Source: CAYZED01 sp964477445
GTDB lineage: Bacteria > Bacillota > Clostridia > Lutisporales > Lutisporaceae
Direction: 5' to 3'
Assembly (NCBI GenBank): GCA_964477445.1
Contig: CAYZED010000003.1
Location: 124,001-188,000, forward strand
Length of the DNA: 64,000 nucleotides
Shown: positions 1 to 8,826 of the stretch, one piece after another
Layout of the letters: every line of letters starts with the position of its first letter
Position numbering within the stretch: position 1 is the first letter of the stretch
Made by a program: the position numbers and the translations under genes
The notes under the pieces: generated by a model
What the model saw: only the letters and a program-made list of their open reading frames with translations
What the model was told of the DNA's origin: nothing
Database searches by the model: none

Positions 1-359
1 CCTAACTTAGCTGCCATAGTAGCGGTCGCAATTCCGTGTTGTCCTGCTCCAGTTTCAGCAATAACTCGGCTCTTTCCCAGCCTTTTCATAAGAAGACCTT
101 GACCTATGACATTATTGATTTTGTGTGCGCCAGTCTGATTTAAGTCTTCTCTCTTAATGTATATGTTTGGCCCATTAAAATGTTTCGTGAGCCCCTCCGC
201 AAAAGTTAATGGAACTGGTCTTCCCGAAAATTCTTTTAAAAGAGAATAATATTCTTCAAAAAACACATCATCACTTTTTATTTCCTCAAAGAGTGATTCT
301 AATTCTAAAATCGCTGGTAACAGTATTTCCGGTACGAATCTACCTCCGAATTTTTTCAT
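1..359 (-). CDS. trpB: Tryptophan synthase beta chain, N-terminal part (cut by window edge)
   Basis: Reading the minus strand from the ATG at 359 gives about 119 residues beginning [11 protein letters not shown], which matches the start of TrpB. The segment [15 protein letters not shown] contains the lysine that binds pyridoxal phosphate, and it is followed by [14 protein letters not shown]. TrpB condenses indole with serine to make tryptophan. The gene runs off the left edge, so about 70% of it is outside. Its ATG lies inside the end of trpEG (20-nt overlap), and AAGAGGTG upstream is a good ribosome binding site, so the two genes are translationally coupled in one T-box-controlled operon. 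That trpB directly follows trpEG, with no trpD, trpC or trpF between, is unusual. Confidence 0.95.
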   Translation of the reverse strand, partial: MKKFGGRFVPEILLPAILELESLFEEIKSDDVFFEEYYSLLKEFSGRPVPLTFAEGLTKHFNGPNIYIKREDLNQTGAHKINNVIGQGLLMKRLGKSRVIAETGAGQHGIATATMAAKL

Positions 360-2679
360 ATCTAACACCTCTTAATACATTTTCGATTATTCTCTCTCCC
401 AATGCTCCACCTTTTGTCATTATTGACTCAGGATGAAACTGAACGGCTGATATTGGTAGTGTTTTATGCTCGATTGCCATTGCTATTCGCTCTTCCGTAG
501 ATGCTGTAACGCTTAGTTCTTCACTAATTTTTTTGCCAAAAATCGAATGATAACGTCCAACTTTCACATTAATTTCAGAAATTCCATCAAATAAACGCGA
601 TTCTTTTTCTATTCTTATTTCTGACCGCTTACCATGACATGGCTCTGCTAAAATTCCAAGTTCTCCATCGAAATATTCAACTAATGCTTGCAGACCTAAG
701 CAAACTCCGAAAATCGGAAGCTTCATGTCTATTGCTTCTTTTATTATCAAATTTGTTCTAAAATCAATTGGTCTTCCTGGCCCTGGAGAGAGAATTAGCA
801 AGTCATACGCTTCTTTCTTTAATTGCTCGATGGCAAATCCATGCCGCACAATATCAACTTTTGTGCCAAATTGACGAAAGTAACTTCCAAGTGTGTGTAC
901 AAAAGAATCCTCATGATCACATATCATTATTTTGATTTCTGAGAAATCTCTTTCCTTTGCTTTCTCTTGCTCGATTTTTTTAGCAGCCTCTATTTTTTCT
1001 CTGTCAATTTTGTCTTGGGAATTATTCGAATCCATATTTTCTTGACGCTTTGAAAGCTCTAATTTCTTTGCTAGTTCAACACTATCGATAACTTTTATTA
1101 ATGCGGCTGCCTTTGTGTAAGTTTCTTTTTCCTCAAGAGCTGCATCTGAACCATAAAGTACCGTCGCACCGACTCGAATTGATGCAAATCCGTTTCTTAT
1201 ACTCATTGTTCTCAAAGTCAATCCTGTATTAACGTTTCCATTGAAGCTAAGGACTCCCACAGCCCCTCCATACCATCTTCTGGACGATCCCTCATTGTTT
1301 TCAATCCATTGAATCGCGGCCTTCTTAGGCGCACCAGTTACGGTTACAGCCCACATATGACTTATAAAAGCATCAAGGGCGTCGAATTCTTCTGCGATAG
1401 TTCCTTCGACATGATCAACTGTATGAATTAGATGAGAGTATAACTCAAGCTGTCTTCTCCCAATTACTTTTACACTTCCAGGTACACAAATTCTGCTTTT
1501 GTCATTTCTATCTACATCTGTACACATCGTGAGCTCGGATTCGTCTTTGTCAGAATTTAACAACTTCTTGATATTTTCATGTTCTTCAAGTGAGTCTTTT
1601 CCTCTTTCAATCGTGCCAGATATTGGACAAGTTTCAACTCTATTTCCTTCAATTCTGACGTACATTTCAGGCGATGCTCCTACTAAATGCTCGTTTCCAA
1701 AATTAATAAAGAATCCATATGGACTTGGGTTAATAGACAAAAGTTTCTTAAATATATCAGATGGTTTAGCTGTCACTTCTTTCTTAATCACATGCGATGG
1801 GACAACTTCAAAGAAATCTCCATTAACAAAGTGCGGTATAGCTCGATTCACCAGCTCCTGATAATCGACTGCCGTTTCCGTTCTGGACTTTCCAACCATT
1901 TTGCTTGTTGCTTCATCAATTACTACTATTTTATTTGTCTCTTCTTTTATTTCGTCAGTTTTATCTAAAGCACTTGTATTCATGGCTAAGGCATTCACCT
2001 CATGGGTTACGCTCTTTGGCCCTTTTGTTTTTATACCAGGTATTTCGAATTGTTCAAAATACGTTTCATTTCTCATGTGATCAATAATAAAAACTTTCTC
2101 TGGCAAATACAGCTTCATGTCTCGATCAACAAAATCTCTATCCAAACACATTTCAATATCTTCAAATTGGAACAAAAGATCATATCCAAAACCACCATAT
2201 AGCCCGAAAAAATTATTCGAATCAGCTTTGAAAAATTTCAAAACACTTCTTAGGAAAGTGAATATACTATTTTTTTTGCTTCTATCAGCCTCAAAGAACA
2301 GTTTTGTATTCTCAGAAACATCTCCAAACACTTCATCCTCGGTATCTCTAGTTAATTTAATTTCTGAATTTGCTCTCAAATATTTTGATAGATGATAGAG
2401 TACATTTTCTCCAAAACCTGTTTTTGCATATATAAAAAAACTTTTACCTTTAGTTTCAATTACTAATGCTGGATCAGAAAAACCAATATCCCAACGATTA
2501 TATCTACCGGGAAACTCGAAGCTACTACAAAAATACGCCCCTTCTCTATGATTCAACGCATCTAGTAACTGTTCTCTGTATGAAATATCTGCTTGAATAG
2601 TGGATTGGCGGATTTCAAGCCCTCCTGCAGTTTTTAGAATCTTCTTTTCAAAAACTATCTTATCTTTTAATTTTGCCAT
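340..2679 (-). CDS. trpEG: Fused anthranilate synthase, components I and II (TrpE-TrpG)
   Basis: The 779-residue product converts chorismate and glutamine to anthranilate, the first step of tryptophan synthesis. The N-terminal about 560 residues are the chorismate-binding TrpE part ([34 protein letters not shown]). A charged linker rich in K and E follows, then a class I glutamine amidotransferase of about 190 residues with the nucleophile in GVCLGLQ and the His-Glu pair in QFHPES. Fusions of this type are known best from alphaproteobacteria and Legionella; most Firmicutes carry separate trpE and trpG. The longer frame extends upstream into the T-box terminator, so I chose the ATG at 2679, preceded by AGGAG. 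It is controlled by the T-box at 2700-3045 and overlaps trpB. Confidence 0.94.
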   Translation of the reverse strand: MAKLKDKIVFEKKILKTAGGLEIRQSTIQADISYREQLLDALNHREGAYFCSSFEFPGRYNRWDIGFSDPALVIETKGKSFFIYAKTGFGENVLYHLSKYLRANSEIKLTRDTEDEVFGDVSENTKLFFEADRSKKNSIFTFLRSVLKFFKADSNNFFGLYGGFGYDLLFQFEDIEMCLDRDFVDRDMKLYLPEKVFIIDHMRNETYFEQFEIPGIKTKGPKSVTHEVNALAMNTSALDKTDEIKEETNKIVVIDEATSKMVGKSRTETAVDYQELVNRAIPHFVNGDFFEVVPSHVIKKEVTAKPSDIFKKLLSINPSPYGFFINFGNEHLVGASPEMYVRIEGNRVETCPISGTIERGKDSLEEHENIKKLLNSDKDESELTMCTDVDRNDKSRICVPGSVKVIGRRQLELYSHLIHTVDHVEGTIAEEFDALDAFISHMWAVTVTGAPKKAAIQWIENNEGSSRRWYGGAVGVLSFNGNVNTGLTLRTMSIRNGFASIRVGATVLYGSDAALEEKETYTKAAALIKVIDSVELAKKLELSKRQENMDSNNSQDKIDREKIEAAKKIEQEKAKERDFSEIKIMICDHEDSFVHTLGSYFRQFGTKVDIVRHGFAIEQLKKEAYDLLILSPGPGRPIDFRTNLIIKEAIDMKLPIFGVCLGLQALVEYFDGELGILAEPCHGKRSEIRIEKESRLFDGISEINVKVGRYHSIFGKKISEELSVTASTEERIAMAIEHKTLPISAVQFHPESIMTKGGALGERIIENVLRGVRYEKIRR

Positions 2680-2699
2680 TTCATTACTCCTGTTCTTTT

Positions 2700-3045
2700 C
2701 TCTTGAAATATAAAAAGCCCCGACAGTTGAAGTATATTTTACTCCAACTGTCAGGGCGTCTAATCGCGTTGCCACCTGACTTAATCCACTTTTTAAAAAA
2801 GCCGATTATCTCTTTCACGTACTATCATACATGTCTTTCTATAACGGGAAAGCCCCGACAAAGCCTACTAAGATTAATTTGTGTTTTCATTTTCACATGA
2901 ATAATTCAACTAACACAAATTCGTAAATACTTTCGGTTTGCACTCATGAGTCCATTCTTTAAGTCATCGCGTGCTGCACTCACACCTACGGCAGCTCTCT
3001 GAAACATTCTTTCTTAAATACTACTCTCAATCAACGTTTTAATTA
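2700..3045 (-). promoter_or_regulatory. T-box riboswitch, tryptophan specific
   Basis: On the minus strand the leader starts with AGAGAGCTGCCG (stem I base). It contains the specifier-loop context GAA-TGG-ACT, with the TGG codon at 2954-2952, which predicts tRNA-Trp. It ends with the T-box sequence AGGTGGCAACGCGA (about 2765-2779), just before the terminator. Uncharged tRNA-Trp should pair with UGG and the T-box bulge and favour antitermination of trpEG-trpB. Between specifier and T-box is a long hairpin with AATTTGTGTT and AACACAAATT arms (about 2876-2930), probably stem II or III. Confidence 0.93.
2712..2757 (-). terminator. T-box-controlled intrinsic terminator
   Basis: Minus-strand arms GCCCTGACAGTTGGAG and CTTCAACTGTCGGGGC enclose a 9-nt loop and are followed by CTTTTT. 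The 5' arm begins right after the T-box sequence, so it can also pair to form the antiterminator. Confidence 0.9.
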
Positions 3046-3051
3046 AGATTC

Positions 3052-3080
3052 ATAATACATTATATTCTTAGATAATTCAA
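3052..3080 (-). promoter_or_regulatory. Promoter of the trp operon
   Basis: Minus strand: -35 TTGAAT (3080-3075), 17-nt spacer, -10 TATTAT (3057-3052). Transcription would begin close to the first T-box stem. Confidence 0.75.
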
Positions 3081-3125
3081 GTGGGGAAATTTACACCACG
3101 ATTTTCCCATCTTCAGCTTTCATTT

Positions 3126-3353
3126 TCAAACGTCCGATTTTTTCGGACAGTTGACCTCCACCATCCCTATCGCCGCATTTTGACACACCTTCACGCATCT
3201 CATGCACCCTAGACATCTTTCCTCATCTATTTCGATTTTTCCGTTTTCTCCTTCTGTCTCCACAAAGATAATCGCACTATATGGACAATATCTCTTTGCT
3301 ACACAAGTCGGTGAATTATCACATTTGCTTTTATCAATTACTGCCTTTTTCAA
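3126..3353 (-). CDS. Small 4Fe-4S ferredoxin-like protein with an altered first cluster motif
   Basis: This 75-residue protein is likely a soluble electron carrier. The second motif is a complete CX2CX2CX3C (Cys47, 50, 53, 57). The first is CX5CX5CP (Cys11, 17, 23) instead of CX2CX2CX3CP, with Ser at the usual second cysteine, and an extra Cys69 near the C-terminus. So one cluster looks normal and the other has irregular ligands. The start is TTG at 3353, with AGGGG about ten bases upstream; no in-frame ATG fits better. The gene follows the nupNOPQ cluster on the same strand, about 110 nt after nupQ, and may be cotranscribed. The redox partner is unknown. Confidence 0.8.
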   Translation of the reverse strand: MKKAVIDKSKCDNSPTCVAKRYCPYSAIIFVETEGENGKIEIDEERCLGCMRCVKVCQNAAIGMVEVNCPKKSDV

Positions 3354-3463
3354 TTTATTATTTACCCCTATCTTACAGCACTATCATATTGAACTTGCTC
3401 AGCTACTTAGCTTTTTTAACTGCCTTCGCTATATTTATCACCTAGCGTATTGAACAACCGCTT

Positions 3464-4429
3464 TTACCTCTGTGCCTTATCGTATGGAATTCCCTCCGCC
3501 TTTGGTGCCCTGGATTTTTGTGAAGTAAATGCCAAAACTAGCATGGTGGCTATATAGGGCAGCATTTTGTAAAATGTTTGATTAATATGCAATGCATCTA
3601 AGAATGGAATCAGTGATACAGAATACGCCACGGTTCTTAAAAATGCGAAAAACAAAGCCGCAAGCATTATTCTACCTGGTTTCCACTGCCCAAAAATCAT
3701 TACTGCAAGTGCAAGAAACCCAAATCCCGCAACCCCAGTATGTCCGTTTGCGTTTCCGTCCATAACTCCGACTGCATAGAAAAAACCGCCTATGCCTCCT
3801 AGTATTCCTGACAATCCGACGCCAGCATATCGCATTAAATAAACATTTATACCCACTGAATCTGCCGCATGTGGATGTTCTCCGCAAGCTCTGAGCCTTA
3901 GACCGAATTTTGTCTTATAAAAAACTATAGAAACTATAATAAGAATTAATACGCCTATGTACACTGTGATATATGTGTTTTGGAAAAACAACTTCCCAAG
4001 ACCTGGAATATCTCCGAGTACAGGAACTTTTCTGATATAAAAATTAACATCCGTAGTAATTCCATCACTATTAAAATTCATCTTTGCGAAAAGTAGAATT
4101 GTCGCTGGAATTAACATATTTAATGCTGTACCGGTGATTGTTTGGTCAGCCTTCATGTTTACAGCCGCGAAAGCCAACAAAAGTGAATATAGTAGACCTG
4201 CTATAGTAGCAACTAACATTCCAATTATAAGAATCGTCTGTGGGTTCAATCCTGTTTTTTGGATAAAATATACCATTAAGCATCCAAAAAAAGCACCAAA
4301 GAGCATAATTCCTTCTAGTGCGATATTTACAACACCACTTCGCTCACTGAACATCCCTCCAAGTGCCACTAATAGTAATGGTATCGCTACTGGAAGCGTA
4401 TTTTGAATTAAATAATAAAACGTATCCAT
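3464..4429 (-). CDS. nupQ: Nucleoside ABC transporter permease (NupQ/YufQ type)
   Basis: A 321-residue hydrophobic protein of the branched-chain-type ABC permease family, as found with BMP-family binding proteins. It has about eight to nine predicted membrane segments. The stretch SGVVNIALEGIMLFGA near residue 30 and LRACGEHPHAADSVGIN in the cytoplasmic coupling loop are typical. It should form the channel together with NupP and be energised by NupO for uptake of guanosine or other nucleosides. The ATG at 4429 is preceded by AAGGAGG and lies 3 nt after the nupP stop, so the two are coupled. The exact substrate is inferred from family membership. Confidence 0.88.
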   Translation of the reverse strand: MDTFYYLIQNTLPVAIPLLLVALGGMFSERSGVVNIALEGIMLFGAFFGCLMVYFIQKTGLNPQTILIIGMLVATIAGLLYSLLLAFAAVNMKADQTITGTALNMLIPATILLFAKMNFNSDGITTDVNFYIRKVPVLGDIPGLGKLFFQNTYITVYIGVLILIIVSIVFYKTKFGLRLRACGEHPHAADSVGINVYLMRYAGVGLSGILGGIGGFFYAVGVMDGNANGHTGVAGFGFLALAVMIFGQWKPGRIMLAALFFAFLRTVAYSVSLIPFLDALHINQTFYKMLPYIATMLVLAFTSQKSRAPKAEGIPYDKAQR

Positions 4430-4432
4430 CTG

Positions 4433-5617
4433 TTACGCCTCCTTTTCGTTTTCTATAATTAAAGTGGGTTCATTTTCTATTTTTCGATTCTTTCCATTCT
4501 TGCTATTTTTGTTATTCTTCCGATTTTTAATAATTTTCAAAACAGTCTCATTCATAACCATTGCGAAAGCTGAGAAGTAAATGATAACGGCTATTACCAC
4601 GTCAATTATTTCTGGTTTATAACCAAATAGACTCGCCAACGTTCCTCCGCGTTGAATGAGCGAAATGAAAATCGATGAAAATATTATTCCTAAAGGACTT
4701 GAGTTACCAAGTAGCGCAACCGCTATCCCATTAAACCCATTTGCTGCAATAATACTAACCGGCTCATATGTCATACTGCTTCCTTGAATAATAGAAGGTG
4801 CTAATATTGCAAACGCACCGCCAAGACCAGCCGCTGCTCCTGCTATACCCATGGTGAGTATTATATTTCTTTTTCCATTCATTCCTGCATAAACACTTGC
4901 GTTTTTGTTATATCCTGTCGCTTTTAGCTCATACCCAAAAGTTGTTTTGTTCAAGATAATAAACAAAATTATCGCAAGAGCTATTGCAATGAAAAATGAA
5001 ACGTTAACGCTCGAGTTTGTGACTCCCAGAGAAGGAATCTGAGCCGTAATTGGCAGATAAAGCGTTCGCGCCTTAGTGGAATTATAAATTATTGGATTTC
5101 CTTGAATAAGCATGTCCACTAAATACATCCCTATGTAATTAAACATTATCGAAGTAATTACTTCATTAACATTTAATAATGCCTTGAATAACCCTGGAAT
5201 CAGTCCCCATAACATACCACCAATCATTCCAGCTGCTATGCAAACTATCCAATGTATGCTGCTTGGCATTTTCCACATGAACCCTACATACATAGCAAAA
5301 AACATTCCCATTGTATATTGTCCCGAAGCTCCTATGTTAAAGAGTCCCATTTTGAATGCAAACCCAACAGCTAATCCAGTCATTAGGATTGGCGTCGCAA
5401 AATAAAAAACGTCTCCAAGTCTTGAAAAACCACCAGTTACAACAGTTATAAATCCCGAAAACGCATATTCTGGGTTTGCAAAAAGCATAACAAAAAATCC
5501 GAAAACAAGCCCTAAAAGTATAGCTAATAATGCCGCTGTAAATGACATAAATCCTTTTCCGTTCATTATCCTTTTAAAATCAAATCTCTTTAAATTTAAA
5601 ACCGTTTTATTTTGCAT
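4433..5617 (-). CDS. nupP: Nucleoside ABC transporter permease (NupP/YufP type)
   Basis: The second permease of the importer, about 394 residues and highly hydrophobic, with a coupling-loop segment ELKATGYNKNASVYAGMN and a charged K/N-rich C-terminal tail. It resembles B. subtilis YufP. The frame is open to a TTG at 5623, but the ATG at 5617 is 7 nt after GAAGGAG and is the better start; it overlaps the end of nupO by 11 nt. It pairs with NupQ in the membrane. Confidence 0.88.
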   Translation of the reverse strand: MQNKTVLNLKRFDFKRIMNGKGFMSFTAALLAILLGLVFGFFVMLFANPEYAFSGFITVVTGGFSRLGDVFYFATPILMTGLAVGFAFKMGLFNIGASGQYTMGMFFAMYVGFMWKMPSSIHWIVCIAAGMIGGMLWGLIPGLFKALLNVNEVITSIMFNYIGMYLVDMLIQGNPIIYNSTKARTLYLPITAQIPSLGVTNSSVNVSFFIAIALAIILFIILNKTTFGYELKATGYNKNASVYAGMNGKRNIILTMGIAGAAAGLGGAFAILAPSIIQGSSMTYEPVSIIAANGFNGIAVALLGNSSPLGIIFSSIFISLIQRGGTLASLFGYKPEIIDVVIAVIIYFSAFAMVMNETVLKIIKNRKNNKNSKNGKNRKIENEPTLIIENEKEA

Positions 5618-7166
5618 ATTCAAGCTCCTTCACCGAACTTCTTTTTGCACCCGACATATAAAGACCAAGTTCTTGTACCGTAGTCTCCTTCGGATCAAGT
5701 TCCCCAACGATTTCACCTTCATACATTACTAAAATTCTATCACTTAAATTCATAACCTCATCTAATTCCAGCGAAACTAAGAGAACGGCCTTTCCCTCGT
5801 CGCGACTTTTTATAAGCTGTTTATGTATGTACTCAATGGCTCCCACGTCTAATCCTCTAGTAGGCTGAACTGCCACCAAAAGCTCATGATCTTTGTCCAT
5901 TTCACGCGCAATAATTGCTTTTTGTTGATTTCCACCCGACATACTTCGGACAATCGTAGATATACCCTGTCCACTTCTTACATCGTATTGTTCAATTAAA
6001 CTCTCTGCATATGAATTCACAGTATTTTTCTTAATAAATCCATAAGTTTGAAAGTCCCTCTCCCAATATTTCTGAAGAATAATATTCTCCGCTAGATTAT
6101 AATCTAATACTAGTCCATATTTATGACGGTCTTCGGGAATATTGCTCATTCCAGTTTTTGAGCGTGTTCTCACTGAAGTTTTTGTTATGTCTTTTCCACA
6201 TAGAGTTATTTTTCCGCTGCTAACTTTTTCTATTCCCGTAAGTGCCGAAACAAACTCGGTTTGACCATTCCCCTCAATCCCAGCTAAGCACACTATTTCT
6301 CCTGCATGAACTTGAAACGAAACATTTCGAACTGCGTTCTTTTTATGTGTTTTGGCTGATACTGTAACCTTATTTATAGATAAAATTACTTCGCCCGAAA
6401 TTGATTCCTTTTTTTCTACGTTGAAGCTTATGTCTCTTCCTACCATCATTTTTGACAATTCTTCTTTATTGGTGTTTTTTGTTTCCACAGTTCCGATTAA
6501 TTTCCCTTTTCTAAGAACTGTACACCTGTCAGAAACCGACATGATTTCATTCAATTTATGAGTTATGAACAAAATCGATTTTCCCTCTTTAGCAAACCCT
6601 CTCATAATGTCCATTAGTTCATCAATTTCCTGAGGTGTCAGAACTGCTGTGGGTTCATCAAAAATTAATATATCATTATCACGATAAAGCATTTTAATTA
6701 TCTCTACTCGCTGCTGCATTCCAACTGAAATCTTCTCGATAATAGCATCCGGATCTACTTTTAATTTATATTGTTCACTTAATTCGATTATTTTCTTTCT
6801 GGCTTTTGCTCTTTCCAAAAAACCAAATTTATTAGGTTCTCTCCCCAAAATTATGTTGTCTAAAACTGTAAAAATCTCAACCAGCTTAAAATGTTGATGA
6901 ACCATTCCTATTCCTAAGTCGTTAGCATCATTTGGGTTTTTAATTTTTACTATTTTTCCATTTTTTCGTATTTCGCCTTTTTCAGCTTGATACAACCCAA
7001 ACAAAACACTCATTAGTGTTGATTTTCCTGCACCATTCTCTCCGAGTAGTGCATGTATTTCACCTTTTTTTAATTGTAAAGTGATATTGTCGTTTGCGAT
7101 AATTCCAGGAAATTCTTTGGTTATATTTAGCATCTCAATAATATATTCGTCCATATTAACATCCAT
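5607..7166 (-). CDS. nupO: Nucleoside ABC transporter ATP-binding protein, two ABC domains (NupO type)
   Basis: A 519-residue protein with two nucleotide-binding domains in tandem, as in sugar and nucleoside importers of the RbsA/YufO kind. Domain 1 has Walker A GENGAGKS, signature ISVGMQQRVEI and Walker B ILIFDEPTAVL. Domain 2 has a modified Walker A, GIEGNGQTE, and signature SGGNQQKAIIAREM. The weak second Walker A is usual in this family. An ATG at 7154 is an alternative start; the ATG at 7166 has AGAGG close upstream. It is separated from nupN by a terminator and followed without gap by nupP. Confidence 0.92.
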   Translation of the reverse strand: MDVNMDEYIIEMLNITKEFPGIIANDNITLQLKKGEIHALLGENGAGKSTLMSVLFGLYQAEKGEIRKNGKIVKIKNPNDANDLGIGMVHQHFKLVEIFTVLDNIILGREPNKFGFLERAKARKKIIELSEQYKLKVDPDAIIEKISVGMQQRVEIIKMLYRDNDILIFDEPTAVLTPQEIDELMDIMRGFAKEGKSILFITHKLNEIMSVSDRCTVLRKGKLIGTVETKNTNKEELSKMMVGRDISFNVEKKESISGEVILSINKVTVSAKTHKKNAVRNVSFQVHAGEIVCLAGIEGNGQTEFVSALTGIEKVSSGKITLCGKDITKTSVRTRSKTGMSNIPEDRHKYGLVLDYNLAENIILQKYWERDFQTYGFIKKNTVNSYAESLIEQYDVRSGQGISTIVRSMSGGNQQKAIIAREMDKDHELLVAVQPTRGLDVGAIEYIHKQLIKSRDEGKAVLLVSLELDEVMNLSDRILVMYEGEIVGELDPKETTVQELGLYMSGAKRSSVKELEYAK

Positions 7167-7255
7167 TCTGCCTCTATGGTTGGCGTTAAGATTTGGGTAA
7201 GTGCAATTTCTTCAAAATTAATAAGCTGCGGCTTAAAAAGTAATACCTCTCCTTT

Positions 7256-7290
7256 GAAAAAGGGAAAAGGAATAAAATAATCCTTCTCCC
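7256..7290 (-). terminator. Terminator between nupN and nupO
   Basis: On the minus strand GGGAGAAGGA and TCCTTTTCCC form a 10-bp stem (one G-U pair) with a 9-nt loop and then TTTTTC. Placed after the binding-protein gene, it should let nupN be expressed more strongly than the downstream transporter genes, a common arrangement. Confidence 0.8.
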
Positions 7291-7360
7291 TCATTTGTTT
7301 ATTATGCCACTGCTCACAATCAATATGCAAGCCACTTCTGCGAGTTTCTATAGCATTTTA

Positions 7361-8494
7361 TTATCTAACTGTAACAGTTAGCTTAGTAAGCCCAAGATCT
7401 GTAACTAATTCTTTAGCTGTTGCTTTGCTTGCATCTTTAGCTGTAATGGTTCTTTTTAAAGTAACTGATCCATCAACGAGTGTCGCATATACTGTGTCAT
7501 ATGCCGCTTTATCAAATGTCGTGAATCTATCAAATGCATTTCCGTTTTCATCACCAATAATCATAGTAGGTAAACCTACACCGTCATTAGATGCATTAAA
7601 TACTGTGGTTTTTCCTGAGAAATCTGCCCACGTTTCTGTATCATATATTGCTTTTAGAACAGCCTGAACTGATGCTCCAAGACCCTTCATGGCTGAAGTA
7701 GTAACTGTTTCACTATCATATCTTTGGTCAACATCTACGCCTATTACTTTTTTACTAGATTCAGCAGCTGCAGACATAACACTCTTTCCAACTGAACCAC
7801 CTGCTGCAAATATAACCTGTGCACCTTCTTGGTACATTGTCTTAGCGGTAGCTTTATTTGTGTCAGTTTCATCAAAATTCCCTGTGTAGTGGTAAGTTAC
7901 AGAAATTGCACCATCAGCAAGACCCATTTCTTTAGCTGCTGCATCTGCACCTTGGAGGTATCCATATCCAAATGCTTGAACTGCTGGAACAGCCATTCCG
8001 CCCATGAAACCAAGCTTGGTCATTCCATCTTTTATTGCTGCATATCCAGCAAGATAGCCAGACTGTTCTTCGGCGTACATAATACTTGCTACATTAGCTT
8101 CTGTTTTAAAAGTCGCATAATCTGCTGTATGTGGCGCACCATCCAAAAGTATAAATTTAACATCTGGGTATTTTGTTTGAGCTGTGTACACTGGTACTTC
8201 AAACAAGAATCCTGGAGTAACGATAACTTTAGCTCCACCTGTTACTGCTAAGTCGATAGCTGCGAGATAACCAGCTTCTGTAGCTTCCTCTGGCTTATAG
8301 TATTTGCTTGTAATCTTATTAGCATCAGCATAAGCTACAACGCCTTCCCAAGCTCCTTGGTTAAAAGATTTGTCGTCAATGTTACCTTTGTCAGTAATGA
8401 GGGCAATTTCGAAACCTGAAACCTTCTTAGTACAACCTACAAACATTGTGCATACCAATAAAACTACCAATAACAGTGCTACATTTTTCTTCAT
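7361..8494 (-). CDS. nupN: BMP-family nucleoside-binding lipoprotein
   Basis: A 377-residue extracytoplasmic solute-binding protein of the basic membrane protein (BMP/Med) family. The N-terminus is a lipoprotein signal peptide (KKNVALLLVVLLVCTMFVGC) with the lipidated Cys at residue 21. Mature segments such as ALITDKGNIDDKSFNQGAWEG, ILLDGAP and GADAAAKEMG are characteristic. It captures nucleosides and hands them to NupP/NupQ. GGAGGG precedes the ATG. It is the first gene of the cluster and has its own promoter at 8544-8571. No purine riboswitch fits in its short leader. Confidence 0.93.
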   Translation of the reverse strand: MKKNVALLLVVLLVCTMFVGCTKKVSGFEIALITDKGNIDDKSFNQGAWEGVVAYADANKITSKYYKPEEATEAGYLAAIDLAVTGGAKVIVTPGFLFEVPVYTAQTKYPDVKFILLDGAPHTADYATFKTEANVASIMYAEEQSGYLAGYAAIKDGMTKLGFMGGMAVPAVQAFGYGYLQGADAAAKEMGLADGAISVTYHYTGNFDETDTNKATAKTMYQEGAQVIFAAGGSVGKSVMSAAAESSKKVIGVDVDQRYDSETVTTSAMKGLGASVQAVLKAIYDTETWADFSGKTTVFNASNDGVGLPTMIIGDENGNAFDRFTTFDKAAYDTVYATLVDGSVTLKRTITAKDASKATAKELVTDLGLTKLTVTVR

Positions 8495-8543
8495 TGAGTG
8501 GTCCCTCCTGTTAGTTTAAATTTGACAATCTGCCAGTAATTAT

Positions 8544-8571
8544 ATTGTAACATTCGTATAAAAAAATTCAA
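8544..8571 (-). promoter_or_regulatory. Promoter of nupN
   Basis: Minus strand: -35 TTGAAT (8571-8566), 16-nt spacer, -10 TACAAT (8549-8544). The predicted leader is only about 40 nt long. Confidence 0.65.
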
Positions 8572-8610
8572 CTAAAAGAAAATATTTATAAACAAAAAAA
8601 GCACATAAAT

Positions 8611-8659
8611 GAAAAAAGCTGCAGTCCATTAGCAAACGGACTGCAGCTTCATTCTGAAT
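8611..8659. repeat. Hairpin repeat, left copy (flanks the IS)
   Basis: Perfect 10-bp stem GCTGCAGTCC / GGACTGCAGC with a 10-nt loop; on the minus strand it is followed by TTTTTT and looks like a terminator. It aligns without gaps to 10661-10709 (37 of 49 positions by my count). No gene whose end it would terminate is present now. The rest of 8495-8826 holds the nupN promoter and the left end of the IS. Confidence 0.6.
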
Positions 8660-8826
8660 CCCGTCTTTAGAAGTTAGCACCATAAATCTTTAGCATTCAA
8701 CTTCATACAAATCACCTTTAAAGCCTTTAAAATAGGGCTTTTTTTATTTCTCAAAACACTTGAAAAAATATTTTTTTCATGATATAATAATGGCGTTAGT
8801 GGCGTTAAATAAAGGAGGATGTTTTT

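Noticed and set aside
1..30. GCTGCCATAGTAGC in trpB shared with array copy A
   Set aside because: A 14-nt coincidence inside conserved TrpB codons (ATATMAAK); no stem or other repeat parts around it.
2680..2775. N-terminal extension of TrpEG by 32 residues
   Set aside because: This frame is read through the T-box terminator; the ATG at 2679 has AGGAG and fits the family.
2876..2930. Another copy of the E sub-element inside the T-box
   Set aside because: The AATTTGTGTT / AACACAAATT hairpin resembles E4 loosely, but it fits an ordinary T-box stem II/III and lacks the GTAC and GGGATAGC ends.
8495..8620. Purine riboswitch upstream of nupN
   Set aside because: The predicted leader is about 40 nt long, too short for a purine aptamer.
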